A DNA stretch of 61,165 bases from Pelargonium nanum. Its lineage: Eukaryota; Streptophyta; Magnoliopsida; Geraniales; Geraniaceae. Shown here piece by piece: positions 10,970 to 23,200 of the stretch. A program made the translations under genes and the position numbers. Position 1 is the stretch's first letter. The number at the start of each line of letters is the position of its first letter. Where the stretch lies: contig JAYMTF010000061.1 of the NCBI GenBank assembly GCA_036897485.1, positions 1 through 61,165 of the forward strand, in the 5' to 3' direction. Under the pieces are notes generated by a model. That model searched no databases. It saw only the letters and a list, made by a program, of their open reading frames with translations, and was not told where the DNA came from.

Positions 10970-11945
10970 TTATTCATTTAGTTTAGTAGGAGGATTTACG
11001 TATTGTTTAAGATTTGGTGTCTTAACTATACACATCATTTTAAATTGGTACATACTTTAATGTTGTTATTTTATTAGGTACTCAAACAATCAACTATTGA
11101 TATTGTTCCAATTTAGTACTTCAACTATACATTTTGTTTCAAATTGGTACTTAATTTGATTTTTGTTTCCATTTGGAACTTAAATTATTGATATTATTCC
11201 AATTTAGTACCTAAAATATTTATTTTTGTTCCATATTGGTCTCAAATGTAACCGTGTTGTCAAATCAATCTCAAGTAGCGTCTATTTTTAATTTTCATTT
11301 TTTTAGAAAACAAATATTTGTTATAGTAATTTCGGCTCGACTAACATATAGAAAAATGATGATGCATTAGTTGAGTACACACTTAGTTGTAAGAGTCTCG
11401 CACTACGATGTCGTTTTGTGTCTTTGTATTCGTCTTTTTTTTTTTCACAAACACATCTTTATAGTTCACACTTCACTAGCACTGCTTTATAGTTCACACA
11501 ATTCCAAATACAGAGAACATTATACAGTTAACAAAAATTTGGTCACAGAGGATATTGTTTTATATTGATCAAAACTATTTATTTGGCTACACATTTGAAG
11601 TGTGGACTATAAACCTGTGTTGGCGAAGAAGACAACGAATACAAAGATACAATACAATCGTAGTGTGATACTCCTTCAACAAAGTGAGTATGCAACTAAT
11701 GCGACATCATTTTTGTATCTGTTAGTCATGTCGAAAATGTCGTATCAAATATATAAAATTTTTTGAAATCAAAATAAAAAATAGACTTCAGATTGATTTG
11801 ACGACACAACTATATGTGAGACAAACTTGAAACAAAAATAAATAATTTAGTACCAAATTGAAACGATATCAATAATTTGACAACCAAATATAAATAAAAA
11901 TCAAATTATGTATCAATTTATACATATAAAAAAAACGGTAAACTA
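10970..11945. mobile_element. Foldback (near-palindromic) element between two divergent genes
   Basis: The stretch 11125-11305 is repeated inverted at about 11755-11935. On the left it reads AATTTGATTTTTGTTTCCAT, then ATTGATATTATTCCAATTT, then GTCAAATCAATCT. The reverse complement on the right reads AATTTGATTTTTATTTATAT, ATTGATATCGTTTCAATTT and GTCAAATCAATCT. The pairing continues inward: CACTACGATGTCGTTTTGTG near 11401 pairs with 11640-11675, and TTTATAGTTCACACTTC near 11458 pairs with GAAGTGTGGACTATAAAC near 11597. The whole 810 bp is thus close to one hairpin. The left arm also has an extra diverged subrepeat (11020-11120). No ORF is present. This is a non-autonomous foldback or MITE-like element. 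Confidence 0.75.
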
Positions 11946-12027
11946 GAATATTTTATGTATCTGTGGATAAAACTACGGAATAATTTTTTGCGAACCCCAT
12001 TATTTTACTTCCCTCGTCATTCGTCAC

Positions 12028-12033
12028 CACGTG
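12028..12033. promoter_or_regulatory. G-box in the shared divergent promoter region
   Basis: A perfect palindromic CACGTG lies 115 bp upstream of the 5'-nucleotidase start codon. Plant bZIP and bHLH factors bind this core. With the site this close to the gene start, use as a promoter element is plausible but not shown. Confidence 0.4.
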
Positions 12034-12147
12034 ATCGCTCCTCGTTCTCTGATGCTTAAACCCTAAGCGTAACCTGAAACAAAACCAAAGCACTGACTTT
12101 CGAAATGCAGAGCTGAGAGGTGGGAGCTGACTTCCTCTTTTGCTCTT

Positions 12148-15100
12148 ATGGCCACCACCTCCCTTCGCAGGCTTCTCTCTCCTCGCTTCAACCAAAACGT
12201 ACTTATCTATCTCTTTCTGGAAACTCTACCTGTGTCTGTGTGTCACTATGTATATTTTTCCCCAATCGGCTTGAGCGCTTACTTGCTTCTCTGTTGCTCT
12301 TAATTACAGAAATTGAGCTTTCTATCTTGTGGACTGGAGGCAGGTTTGGCTATTCTTCATTCTTTATGGAAATGCTTCAATTTTTGTAAATTCTGAGTGT
12401 TCATGTTTAAATTTCTAAATGAATCATGTATGCAATTTGACAATGCTTATTATTGGAGTCAATGAGTCATTAATCACTTTAGTGTGTGTATCTATAGAAA
12501 TGCGTGCATAACAATGTTTGTGTGACAGTTGAGAGGCTTAATTGAAATGCATTGAGAGAACTATTGTCCACTAGTTGAGATTTTTACTTCAAAATCAGGG
12601 TATGGAGGGGGCGATCGAGGTTACTGTGGAGTTGCTTCATCTGGTAACACTTCATCGAGGCTCGAGGAATTAAGTAGACTGGCTCAGGAAAATGATTCGG
12701 CGCCTGATGATGAACTTTCAAGGATTCGGCGCAAGTTTGAATCGGCTAAGCAGAGTTTTCTTAAGATCCCGCAGGCGCTGATAGGAATGCCAAAGATGAA
12801 TCCCGAAGGTTTGGTGAATGCTTGCTTTTAAATCTATGCTATGCTTTAACAATCGGCCTTATTGATTGTTGCTATATATTGGGATCAGGAATATACGTTA
12901 ATAGGAATGTAAGATTGGATACTATACAAGTTTATGGGTTTGACTACGACTACACATTGGCGCATTACTCAGCAAACTTACAAAATTTGATATATGATCA
13001 AGCAAAGGAGCATATGGTGAATGAGGTTAGTATTGTCTTGTAGTGTGATGGTACCAAAATTCTCTGTTATATTTGCTAATAACTAACTTATTGCTTTATG
13101 CTTGTTTTGGTTTTCAGTTTCGATATCCTGAGATTTGCATGACATTTAAGTACGATCCAACTTTTCCCATTAGAGGATTGTACTATGATAAGCTAAAAGG
13201 ATGCCTTCTAAAGTTGGATTTCTTTGGGTCAATTGAACCAGATGGATGCTACTTTGGGCGTCGCAAGGTAATTCAGACTTATTTATTTTGGCCTACACGA
13301 TCTACGTTTCTTCAAATACATCCTTGAACAGTGTTAGAGTAGTTATGCTTAATTCTTGCCCTCCCATCTAGCTTGGTTTCTCATAAAGTAATTAACCGAG
13401 GAATAAAAGAATTAAATACCATAATGCATGGCTATTGTGAAATATTGTGCACATATGAGACAAAATCATGTAAGGTAGCGTCCGGACTGAAACTTTTGAA
13501 ATGAGAATTAATAGAAAATTCCCATTCCAAAACCGTTCTCATGACCAGTAAGTTTTAATTAAAACACGATGAATGAGAATATCATTTTCATTCCCATTCT
13601 TTATTTTCATTTCTCATCATTTTTTTTAATCCAAACTCTTCCTAGATTAAACGTGTAATTGGTGAGCTACACCTACCAAGAATTTAGATCCACTTAGGGT
13701 CTTATTTCAATAACAGTAGATAGAGGTGTTGCTGCCATATTTGTGCAAGCTGGATTTTGGAAACAACCTTTTGTTTCTAGCTTCTATTTATTTAGTATGT
13801 AAAAGCAAATCGTAAATAAGAAATGAGATGCAAATAAAATGAGATAAAGGTTCTTATGAACCAATAGTAGAGAGATAAGAATCAAGTAAATAAAAGAAAA
13901 TCTAAGCAATGTTTTAAAAACCAGACCGGTCATCAAACTGGTCATATGCCCGTTTCGACGGGTCACAGTATTATAATAAAAATTATTTAAATAATTATAT
14001 ATACATATATATAGAGAGAAATATAGTTGATCCAAAGCCTATACCAAACGATTATAAATAAAAACGACACTCTATTGGTTAGAGCAGCAGCCTGTACGAT
14101 TTTCAATACTGCTGGGCCAGAGCTACAGAGATCGCCTGAGTTCATACGCCAATGACAGATACACAAGGTAGGTGGTGACCAAAAAAGAAGATAAACTAAT
14201 AACTAATAACATGTTTTTTCTTCATCTTCAGTTCTCTTGAAAAAAACATTCAAGAATCAATTGGTATAGCAAGATGAACATGACAAAGTTGGCATGGTTG
14301 GCCACCTCCAACACTTAATTTTTTTTTTTTTTGGAGAATTTTCTCTTTGACAGCCACTCTCGGCATGGTTGACCACCATGGTTGGCATGACAAGGTTGAC
14401 CACCTCCAATACTAAGAACTTTTTTGGATAATTTTCTCTTTGACAACCGCTCTTGGCATGGTTGGCCACCTACAACACTTAGAATTTTTTTTGAGAATTT
14501 TTTCTTTAGCAACCACTCTTGGCGTATTTGGCCACCATGGATCATGGTTGGTACGAAAAGTTTGGCATGACAAGGTTAGCATGGTTGACCACCTCCAATA
14601 CTTAGAAATTTTTTAGATAATTTTTTCTTTGGCAACCACTCTTGGCATAGTTGGCCACCATGGTTGACATGACAAGATTGGCATGACATGGTTGGCTACC
14701 TCCAACACTTAGAAATTTTTTGGAGAATTTTCTCTTTGACAACCACTCTTGCCACAATTGGCCACCATTGTTGGCATGAAACGGTTGACATGGCAATACT
14801 GGGCGCAAAATGTTTGACATGGTTTGGCATGGCAACACAAGGTGGGCCAACCATGCCATGCCAACTTTGCCATGCCAATTTTGTTATGCCAACTTTGTCA
14901 TGCCCACTTTGCCATGTCAACCTTGACATGCCAATTTTGCAATGCCAACCTTGTCATGTCAACTTTGTCATGCCAAAAGTGGTTGACTAAGAGAAAAATT
15001 TTCAAAATTTTTGTAAGTGTTGAAGGTGGCCAACCATGCCAACATTGTCATGCAAACTTTGGTGGCTAACCATGCCCAAGAGAAAATTCTCTAAAAATTT

Positions 15101-18100
15101 TCTAAGTGTTGGAGGTGGTTAGCCATGTCATGCCAACCATGTCAAGAGTGGTTGCCAAAGAGAAAATTCTCCAAAGTTTTTCTAAGTGTTGGTCCAACCT
15201 TGTCATGCCAAGAGTGGTTGTCAAAGAGAAAATTCTCCAAAAATTCTCTCAGTGTTTGTGGTGACCAAGAGTGATTGTCAAAAAGAAAATTCTCCTAAAT
15301 TTTTCTAAGTGTTGGAGGTGGCCAACCATGCCAAGACTGGTTGCCAAAGAGAAAATTCTCCCATTTTTTTAAGTCCTGGAGGTGGCCAACCATGCCAATA
15401 GCGGTTGGCGAACCAAGTTTTGTGGCGTACACCGTGTTAGGTGGCATACGCCCAAACACATCACCAAACCGACCAAAATCCATTCATTTCATCCATCACT
15501 AAACATACAACATTCACACTCACATTATTAACATTACATTCCCAAAAAACAGCATTACACAGCTAAACAAAATCACAACACAACAAATACCACCCAACCA
15601 TATGAACACCAAAAACAAATAACGAATACAACCAACAACTCCATACTCTCTTCACCGATCAAGCCAAGCAGCACACCTGTGATGAAAACACAAACATCAG
15701 CCAAACAAGATCCGACATCTAGAGCACAGGAGTCCATTTCGGACCTCCAGGCTCCAACCGACCTCCCTGCAATGGAGGTTAGGCTAGACGACCGCTCACG
15801 GCCAACTTACTGGAAGGCCACTCTAAGCTTTCTCACCGGAGAACAGCTCGAGGCCACCACCGCCGCCTCTTGCCAAGCAGCTCCCACCACTTCGCGAGGC
15901 AACCCCGTGACTCGCCGCCAGAAGCCTGGTCCCGTGGAAGACCTTCGCCGGGTGGATCTCACGGTGGAGCAAAATACAAAAAAGAAAAAGGGGGCATGAG
16001 GGCAGAAATCTGCCGCCGGAAAGGTCCCGTGACCGGGTCGGCTGCCTTATCGCCGACAAAGCAAGCGACAACCAAAAACAACGGCAGCGGCATCGAAAAA
16101 TGCAGAAATAAGAAGAGCAAATCGGCGTACCTGAAGCGAGGAAGCGGCTGCCAGAGTTCGGAGGTGGTCACGGCTGGAAGCAGCTAGGTCTCGTCGGCCT
16201 TGTTCTCTGTAGATCGGCGGCTGTTCTCTATTCACCCATTGATGGTGTCTTGAGTAGGATTGCTCTTCTATTTATCTGTCTTGCACTAAGAAAATTGACT
16301 AGCAGTATATGGGTTATCCTTCCTTAGCATCTTTCGCAGTTGAATATTCTCTTTATTAGTTATGGATCATCCAGAGTGGTAATAGGGCTTCAGACCTGAA
16401 TCTAGTAAGTGAGGTTTCATCTCTACTTTCAGTAAGATTGCCTTCTCAGTCAATACATATTTCTTTTACTCATAAAAGCCGACAAGTTCTTCTCTGCATT
16501 ACTCATCATTTATATTATTAGACAGTGATACCTAAAATGCTTCTTTGTTATGGATTTCAAGTGTACTACACACATATGCTATAATGTTGTGTGCTTGGTC
16601 TTTTTCATCTATAACCATGTCAGGTTTTATGCTTACCATATTAATTGATTTACTCAAATGCTAATTGGAACGAGGAAATAATTGTTGATAACATTCTCTC
16701 ATGTCTATGTAGCTTAGCAGGTACGAACTGGAAGAGATTTATGGCACACGTCATATAGGCCGTGCTCAAGCTCGCGGGCTTGTTGGTTTGATGGATTTCT
16801 TTTGTTTTAGCGAGGTTAGTTTTATAATTGAGCATTATGTTAACAATGATACAAGGATATCTAACTCTGGTATTGAGTTGATATGTACTCTGTTCGGTAT
16901 ATTATTCGGTAGCAAGTGGACCGCTTAAATTTTTAATATATTATACCCAAAAAGGTTGTCAAACCCACAGACAGGTGTGTGCAGGCTCTCTGCATTCCAT
17001 CCTTGCCATTCTGTAGTCCATTGCCAAATTTGACTGTTGATGCCCAAAATGACGTGAAGGCTACAACATGTACAATAAAACACTTAATTACATCAAAATG
17101 CATCAAATATGATAAACGACTAAAAATAAGCAATTAAACTTAGATAAAAAAAGGAGAATTAGATTCAAATAATGAGAATGTAAGCGATGAAAGCATACAC
17201 AAATAAAGGTTGTCATGTATCTCTTAGTGGATGACTTAGTCATATCATCGATATGCACATGCTGGTCTTATTTGCTACATAACAGTGAATATAGTTTCCA
17301 ATGTGTTGTTATAAATATATGTATAGTAACATTTGTTAGTATGCAGACATCAGACTACCTCAGCTCGATAGCCTCTATTTGTATTATTTCTTCCCCATTA
17401 CCTTCAAACCTTAACAAATCTTGAAGAAGACATCCTCATAGAAGTCATGATAGATTGGTAGGCTATAAACATTCTATATAATTGGTGAATTCAGCTACAG
17501 TTGCCAGAGCAAGACTTCATGAACACATAGCATCATTTGGAAGTGTCTTTGAATATTTTTCTAAGTTAAAGCAACAGGAGCAAAATTTCATAATTTAGAG
17601 CCTAAATCGTAGATTCATGCTTGAGAGTTAGAGTTTATAGTATATTATTTTGACAGACACCTTTTCAATAATTTTATTAGATGCAGAAACTTAATTCCTT
17701 TAATCTTTTCTTTTGATGATTCTATTCTACAGTTTCTGGTCAACTGGAAAAGTCATCTTTCTTTGGCATTTTAATTGCATTTTACCTGTCTAAAAAGCAG
17801 TACATATTTGGATAAAATGGTATTGTTTCATCGTATTGTATTGGTCAATATTTAACTGTATAGCTGAGAGCATTTACCATAGTTGCAAAACAACTGCAGT
17901 TTTGTGAAAATTGGGAAGGCTAAAAAGCTGAGAGATTTTCCATGGCTGTTTTTGATGATTGGTTTTGGTTGAGCCTTATAAAATATTTCCATTTAAGAAA
18001 AGTTTCAGAAGTAGCTATGGTAGTAAGTGAAAAAGGTAAAGCTTAAGACAGTTGAACGTTGAAACCACCTTTTGAAACTTAGTAGCATTCACTATAAACA

Positions 18101-20130
18101 ATTATATCCTTCATCTCTTCAAATACTTTACATGTCTAGATCCTCCACAATCAATGTATTGCATACAATTGTTTATTTTAATAAGTGGAATTGGATGATG
18201 CATGAATCGAGAGTCCGAGAACCTCAAGAGGAACATGTGATGTTTATAGTGTGCCATGACTCTTGGCATTCTTGACATAAATGAGAATCTAGGATAGTGT
18301 ACCTTTTTAAACAAGTCTTGAAGGCCTTCTACTGGGATAAATGGCAACTAGTGGACCTTATTCCTTTCCTAATGGAATATGGTTGACAGATGATTCCAAC
18401 TAGATTTTAAGTGAAAGCTCTTATAAACAACGAGTGAATTTTGGAAGAGTGTCTGATTGCACATGCTCGAGGTACGCCAAGGGCACATTTTGGCACACAC
18501 AAAGGACACCTTAAAACACAGACTTTCTATTATTATTATTATTAATTTTTTTTTTGGAAGTGTGCCTGATTGTACACACATGGGTTACTCCATGAACACA
18601 TTTTGGCACACACAAAGGACACCTTAAAACACATACTTTCTATTTTATTTATTTTTAAGAAAATCAAATTTACAAAAGAACCTGCTGCCTACTTACCCTA
18701 TTTCTCTATTATTATTATTTTTATATTTTGGCTTTCAGACTTTTCCAAGGCTGAATGTTTCTCTTAATATTACTTAGTATGCCAAATATGTAGTCATCTT
18801 TTGTTCCTTGTATTTCAGATCTTTTGTATAATTTTTTCATTGCTGCTGGTTCAGTTAGTTTGTATTATTATTTGTAATTAATGCCCAACAATTGCCAATT
18901 GGTAGCAAATGCGATGCTCGTATTTAAACAATGCTTGATTTTGGTTTTAATTTTAATTTAATTATAATGAGTTTTATTTATTTATTAATGAGTTTTATTT
19001 GAATTGATGTCATATATTTTTTGTTTTATTTAGCATTTAACTAAACTTTCATCATTTGTTGTGAAAATTGTGTCACTGTGTCGTGCCCATGCAACATAGG
19101 GCGAAAACTTTGTCAATTTGAGTTTGCTTAATAGTCGTAATCTTTTGATGTCTCCAATATTGTATATTTTCCAAATTGTTGTCCTATCTTTGGGTTCAAT
19201 TTCTTTATAGTTGCATGTGAAATCCAGTCTTATTTCTTTTTGTTGTTGTCCTCAATTTGTATTTTCTGCTTATAGGCCAGTGGCCAGAAGTCAGCAGTCC
19301 ATTATGTATTTTGTTATACGCTTTGATACTAGATTTTTATTTTTTATTTTGTAGGCATGCCTTATTGCAGATATGGTGCAATATTTTGTTGATGCTAAAT
19401 TGGAATTTGATCCTAGATATATCTATCAAGACGTTAACCGTGCAATTCAGCATGTTCATCGAAGTGGCTTGGTTCATAGAGGAATTCTTTCTGACCCCCA
19501 TAAATATATGGTTAAAAATGTAAGTTTTAACTATCCATACGGATTTGATGTATAGTTTGCTATCTAGTATTTTCAAGAGGTGCCAAAAATGGTAACATTT
19601 TTATCTAAGGGGCAAAACACTCCTCAAAATAGGATTTTGTGTTTAAGTTGAAACTTGGATCTTTTATTCGCTTTAGAGTTTGAACTTTTTCATTATATGA
19701 TAAATTTTCCAGGGTCAAATGCTTCACTTTCTAAAGATGCTAAGGGAGAAGGGGAAGAAGCTATTTTTGCTGACCAACTCTCCATATTATTTTGTGGATG
19801 GAGGGATGCGTTTTTTGTTGGAGGTACTTTACATCACTGATAAACTGGAAACACATCATAACCTTACAGTTCAAATTTTCTTCATTCTGTTTTCTAGTCT
19901 ATAGTTCAAAGTTACATCTCCTAGTAGTTATTTGTGTTGATTATGATGCTATTTTGAGTTGGGTTTTTGCAGTGTCATGCATTAGATGAACATAAAAAAT
20001 ATAATGAGAAACTGAAAATTGAACTCATGAAATAAGTATGACAGACTAGTCGCCCGACTTGCAACCCTGAAAAGTGAAAACATACATTCAGATTATGATT
20101 GAGGAAGAGAATTATATATTTGTTTAGGAA

Positions 20131-20208
<78 letters not shown>

Positions 20209-23200
20209 TATGTATGATTAAGAGCATACTCTGGTCATGGTATTGTAACTATCATTCCATTTGAAAATTAAAAAAATTAAATTTCCTTGATGTCAACAAT
20301 TTTATAAGCTAAGGTGACTTGAAATAATTTTACATTTAGTTAATATTTCATAACACATTGATCAGTCTGAAAAACGAGAGGTTCAGAAGGCAAGAAAAGC
20401 TAAGGTGTACTTACATATAAGTGGGTACTTAGCACTATATATCAGAAACATATTTGCTTTATTTGTTTTAGTATTTTTTCCTGCTATACTGTTGTTTATC
20501 TCTGTTATATGAAAACATGTATTTTAAGTTTTCTAAGCTCAGCATGTCATGTTCATTAGGATTCTATCGGTTACAAAGACTGCTGGAGAGAGCTTTTTGA
20601 TGTTGTGATTGCTCAAGCTAATAAGCCAGACTTTTACACATCTGAGCACCCGTTCCGGTTTGTAATATCAGTTTCTAAGTTCTTTACTTGTTTCTTAGAT
20701 TTTACATGAGAATTAAACAAGAAGTGTTTTTTTTTCTTCTCCCTGACGACCTTGAATGGTGTTCATGGTTATGTTTAAGTTTTCACCCTTTTATTTTGTC
20801 AAGTGATACAAGTATTTTCATGGACCAGTAGTAGGGATTCAGATTGGCTGAGTAGTTAAGTTTATCATAAATCTGGATCTGTTTTTTGTATTACTCCTCC
20901 GTGGCTCCATCCCAAAATTATTGTACACTTTTCCATTTTTAGAGAGATTATGGATTTGTTAGTTAGGATTGGTTTTTTCCCTTTATGTCCCATTGTATTC
21001 TTGTTATAACAAACTCAAGCTATTCTAACTAACTTAACTTAAGGATGTTGTTGGTAATTCATATGTAACTAACTTCCTAAAAAGGAAAGTGGACAATTAT
21101 TTTGGGCCGTAGAGAATCTATTAACTGAAGGAAAAGTGATGTTTGAGTTGACGCTTTACATTCCTAAGGTTTATGTCATAGCTTTACTTGGAATACAGGT
21201 ATCTTATTTGCTTATCTTTTGTTTATTGTCTTCCTGGACTTCAACATAGATGTTATGACACTGAGAAGGACACTCTTGCTTTCACAAAGGTGGATGCATT
21301 TCTCCCTAATAAAGTTTATTACCATGGTTGCCTCAAATCATTCCTCGAAATTACTAAGTGGAATGGCCCAGAGGTATGTTTCAATTGATTTCTTGTTGGT
21401 ATCAGTTCAGCTGTTAATTATTATTTTTTTGTACATTCATAAACAAGTTGAAACTTTAAACATTTTGTTTGAATTAATGTTCTATGGTCCAGTTCATGTT
21501 AAACAGTAAGCCTATTATATATTCCCTTGGTTAGGTGATATACTTTGGAGATCATCTATTTAGCGATTTAAGAGGGCCTTCAAAGTCTGGCTGGCGCACT
21601 GCTGCAGTCATCCATGAACTAGAAGTATGTCTCTAATCAGATTCTTTTTGGTTTGTTTATAAGTGCATCTTACATTCTTTTCTAACCTAATTTTGATATG
21701 TTTCTTGTCTGACTGTGTTACTAAGAAAAAAAAAATAGTTTTTTTTAAGAGAAAAAAAATGAAACACTCTAAATTTGGATGAATAAAAATTGGTTTATAA
21801 TTTGTATCACTAGATAGGGATGACAACGGGGCGGGTTTTGTAATCCCCGTCCCCGCCCCGTTCCCCAACCCCGTGCCCCGTTCGGGTCGGGGACATCAGG
21901 TCCCCGTCGGGTTCGGGTTGGATTGCCATCTCTACACTAGAGGAAATCCAAACCAAAAGGCAGTGTTTATGGTTTACAAAAATTGAGTTAGTTGTGTTGT
22001 GTGGCAGCTTGTTAAACTATCTCGTAATTGATTGGTTTCTTTCGTCAGCCAAGTTTTTGGTATTACAAAATTGTTGCGCCATAATTGATGATAATTATAA
22101 TTTGTCTGACATGATAATCTTCAAAGCATTGATGTACAATATGAATCAGGCCAAAAGAACAAGTTGTCTCTTATCAAGAAAAGAGTACAATATACAATTA
22201 TACATCATCACTGGTAGAATATGAGTGTACAAAATTATTAGGAGTAATTAGGGTTTATTTGTTAAGTATTGGTTGGTTTTATTCAACTGTTAAATGCCTA
22301 GAAACTAATAGATTTATGAACCTGCAATGGATGTTTCTATTGAAAAGATACTGATGTGCATACAATTATTTTTATTTTAAAGAGGCAAGAACTTGATATT
22401 GGATCTCAACCATGTTTGGATTATCATTCTTATGTTGTAAAACTCAAAATAAGCTTTATGAAGTGCAAGAAACTTTACTTTTCTGGTATATGACTTTTCC
22501 TTTTTTTGTTGTTGTTGTTGTTGTAAGTTTTAGTTTCATCTTGTTACTATTATTAGGCAGTATTAATTTTTGCATAGAGATCTTATGGAATGCTACAAAC
22601 TTTACTTCTCTGCTATATATGCGTATTCCTCTATTTTTGTTTTAAAGTTTGTTCCTGCTTATATGATTAGATAATGTAAATATTTCATAGATTGTGCTCT
22701 TATGAGATTTTCATTTTATTGTCTTTGCAGAGTGAAATACATATACAAAATGCTGATAATTATCGCTTTGAGCAGGTATCTTACTGTGAATTCAGTTTTT
22801 TTCTTCACTTGCTGTCAGTGTTACCAGTATTCATGCATGCATTCCTAACATGAGTATTTTGGATAAAAACATTACTAAGTTAAATCTTTTGTGTATATAC
22901 CTGTTGATCTGATTTTTTTTTCTTTTGTATTTGCTGATACAATGAGACCTTTTGACGATAAAGTAGTAATAATATGTTGGGACGATCTTAACTATTAATT
23001 TGATAAAAAGCTTGATGAGAGTAGCTACAAACTTGTCACTGAAATTGCATATCTGTATCATATTAGGCTATGAAGTTGAAGTGGTTTATGTTTTTGTGAA
23101 GAGATACACTCTTTCAGAAATGTTCATATATTGCATGCATATCTTCATTAATAGAGAGGTGAGGGGATTTTATTCAATAGTTAAGCATATGTATTCGTTG

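Noticed and set aside
14315-15069. Several overlapping frames with NHAKSGCQRE- or CHANFVMP-like repeats
   Set aside because: They are produced by the tandem units of the intronic inverted repeat in different frames, with no start context and no known protein match.
15679-16187. Overlapping frames in the GC-rich intron block
   Set aside because: Long frames are expected by chance in GC-rich DNA. None shows a recognisable domain, and they lie between well-supported exons of another gene.
19975-20208. Arg-Glu repeat open frame on the minus strand
   Set aside because: It is a translation of the CT microsatellite in intron 8, not a gene.
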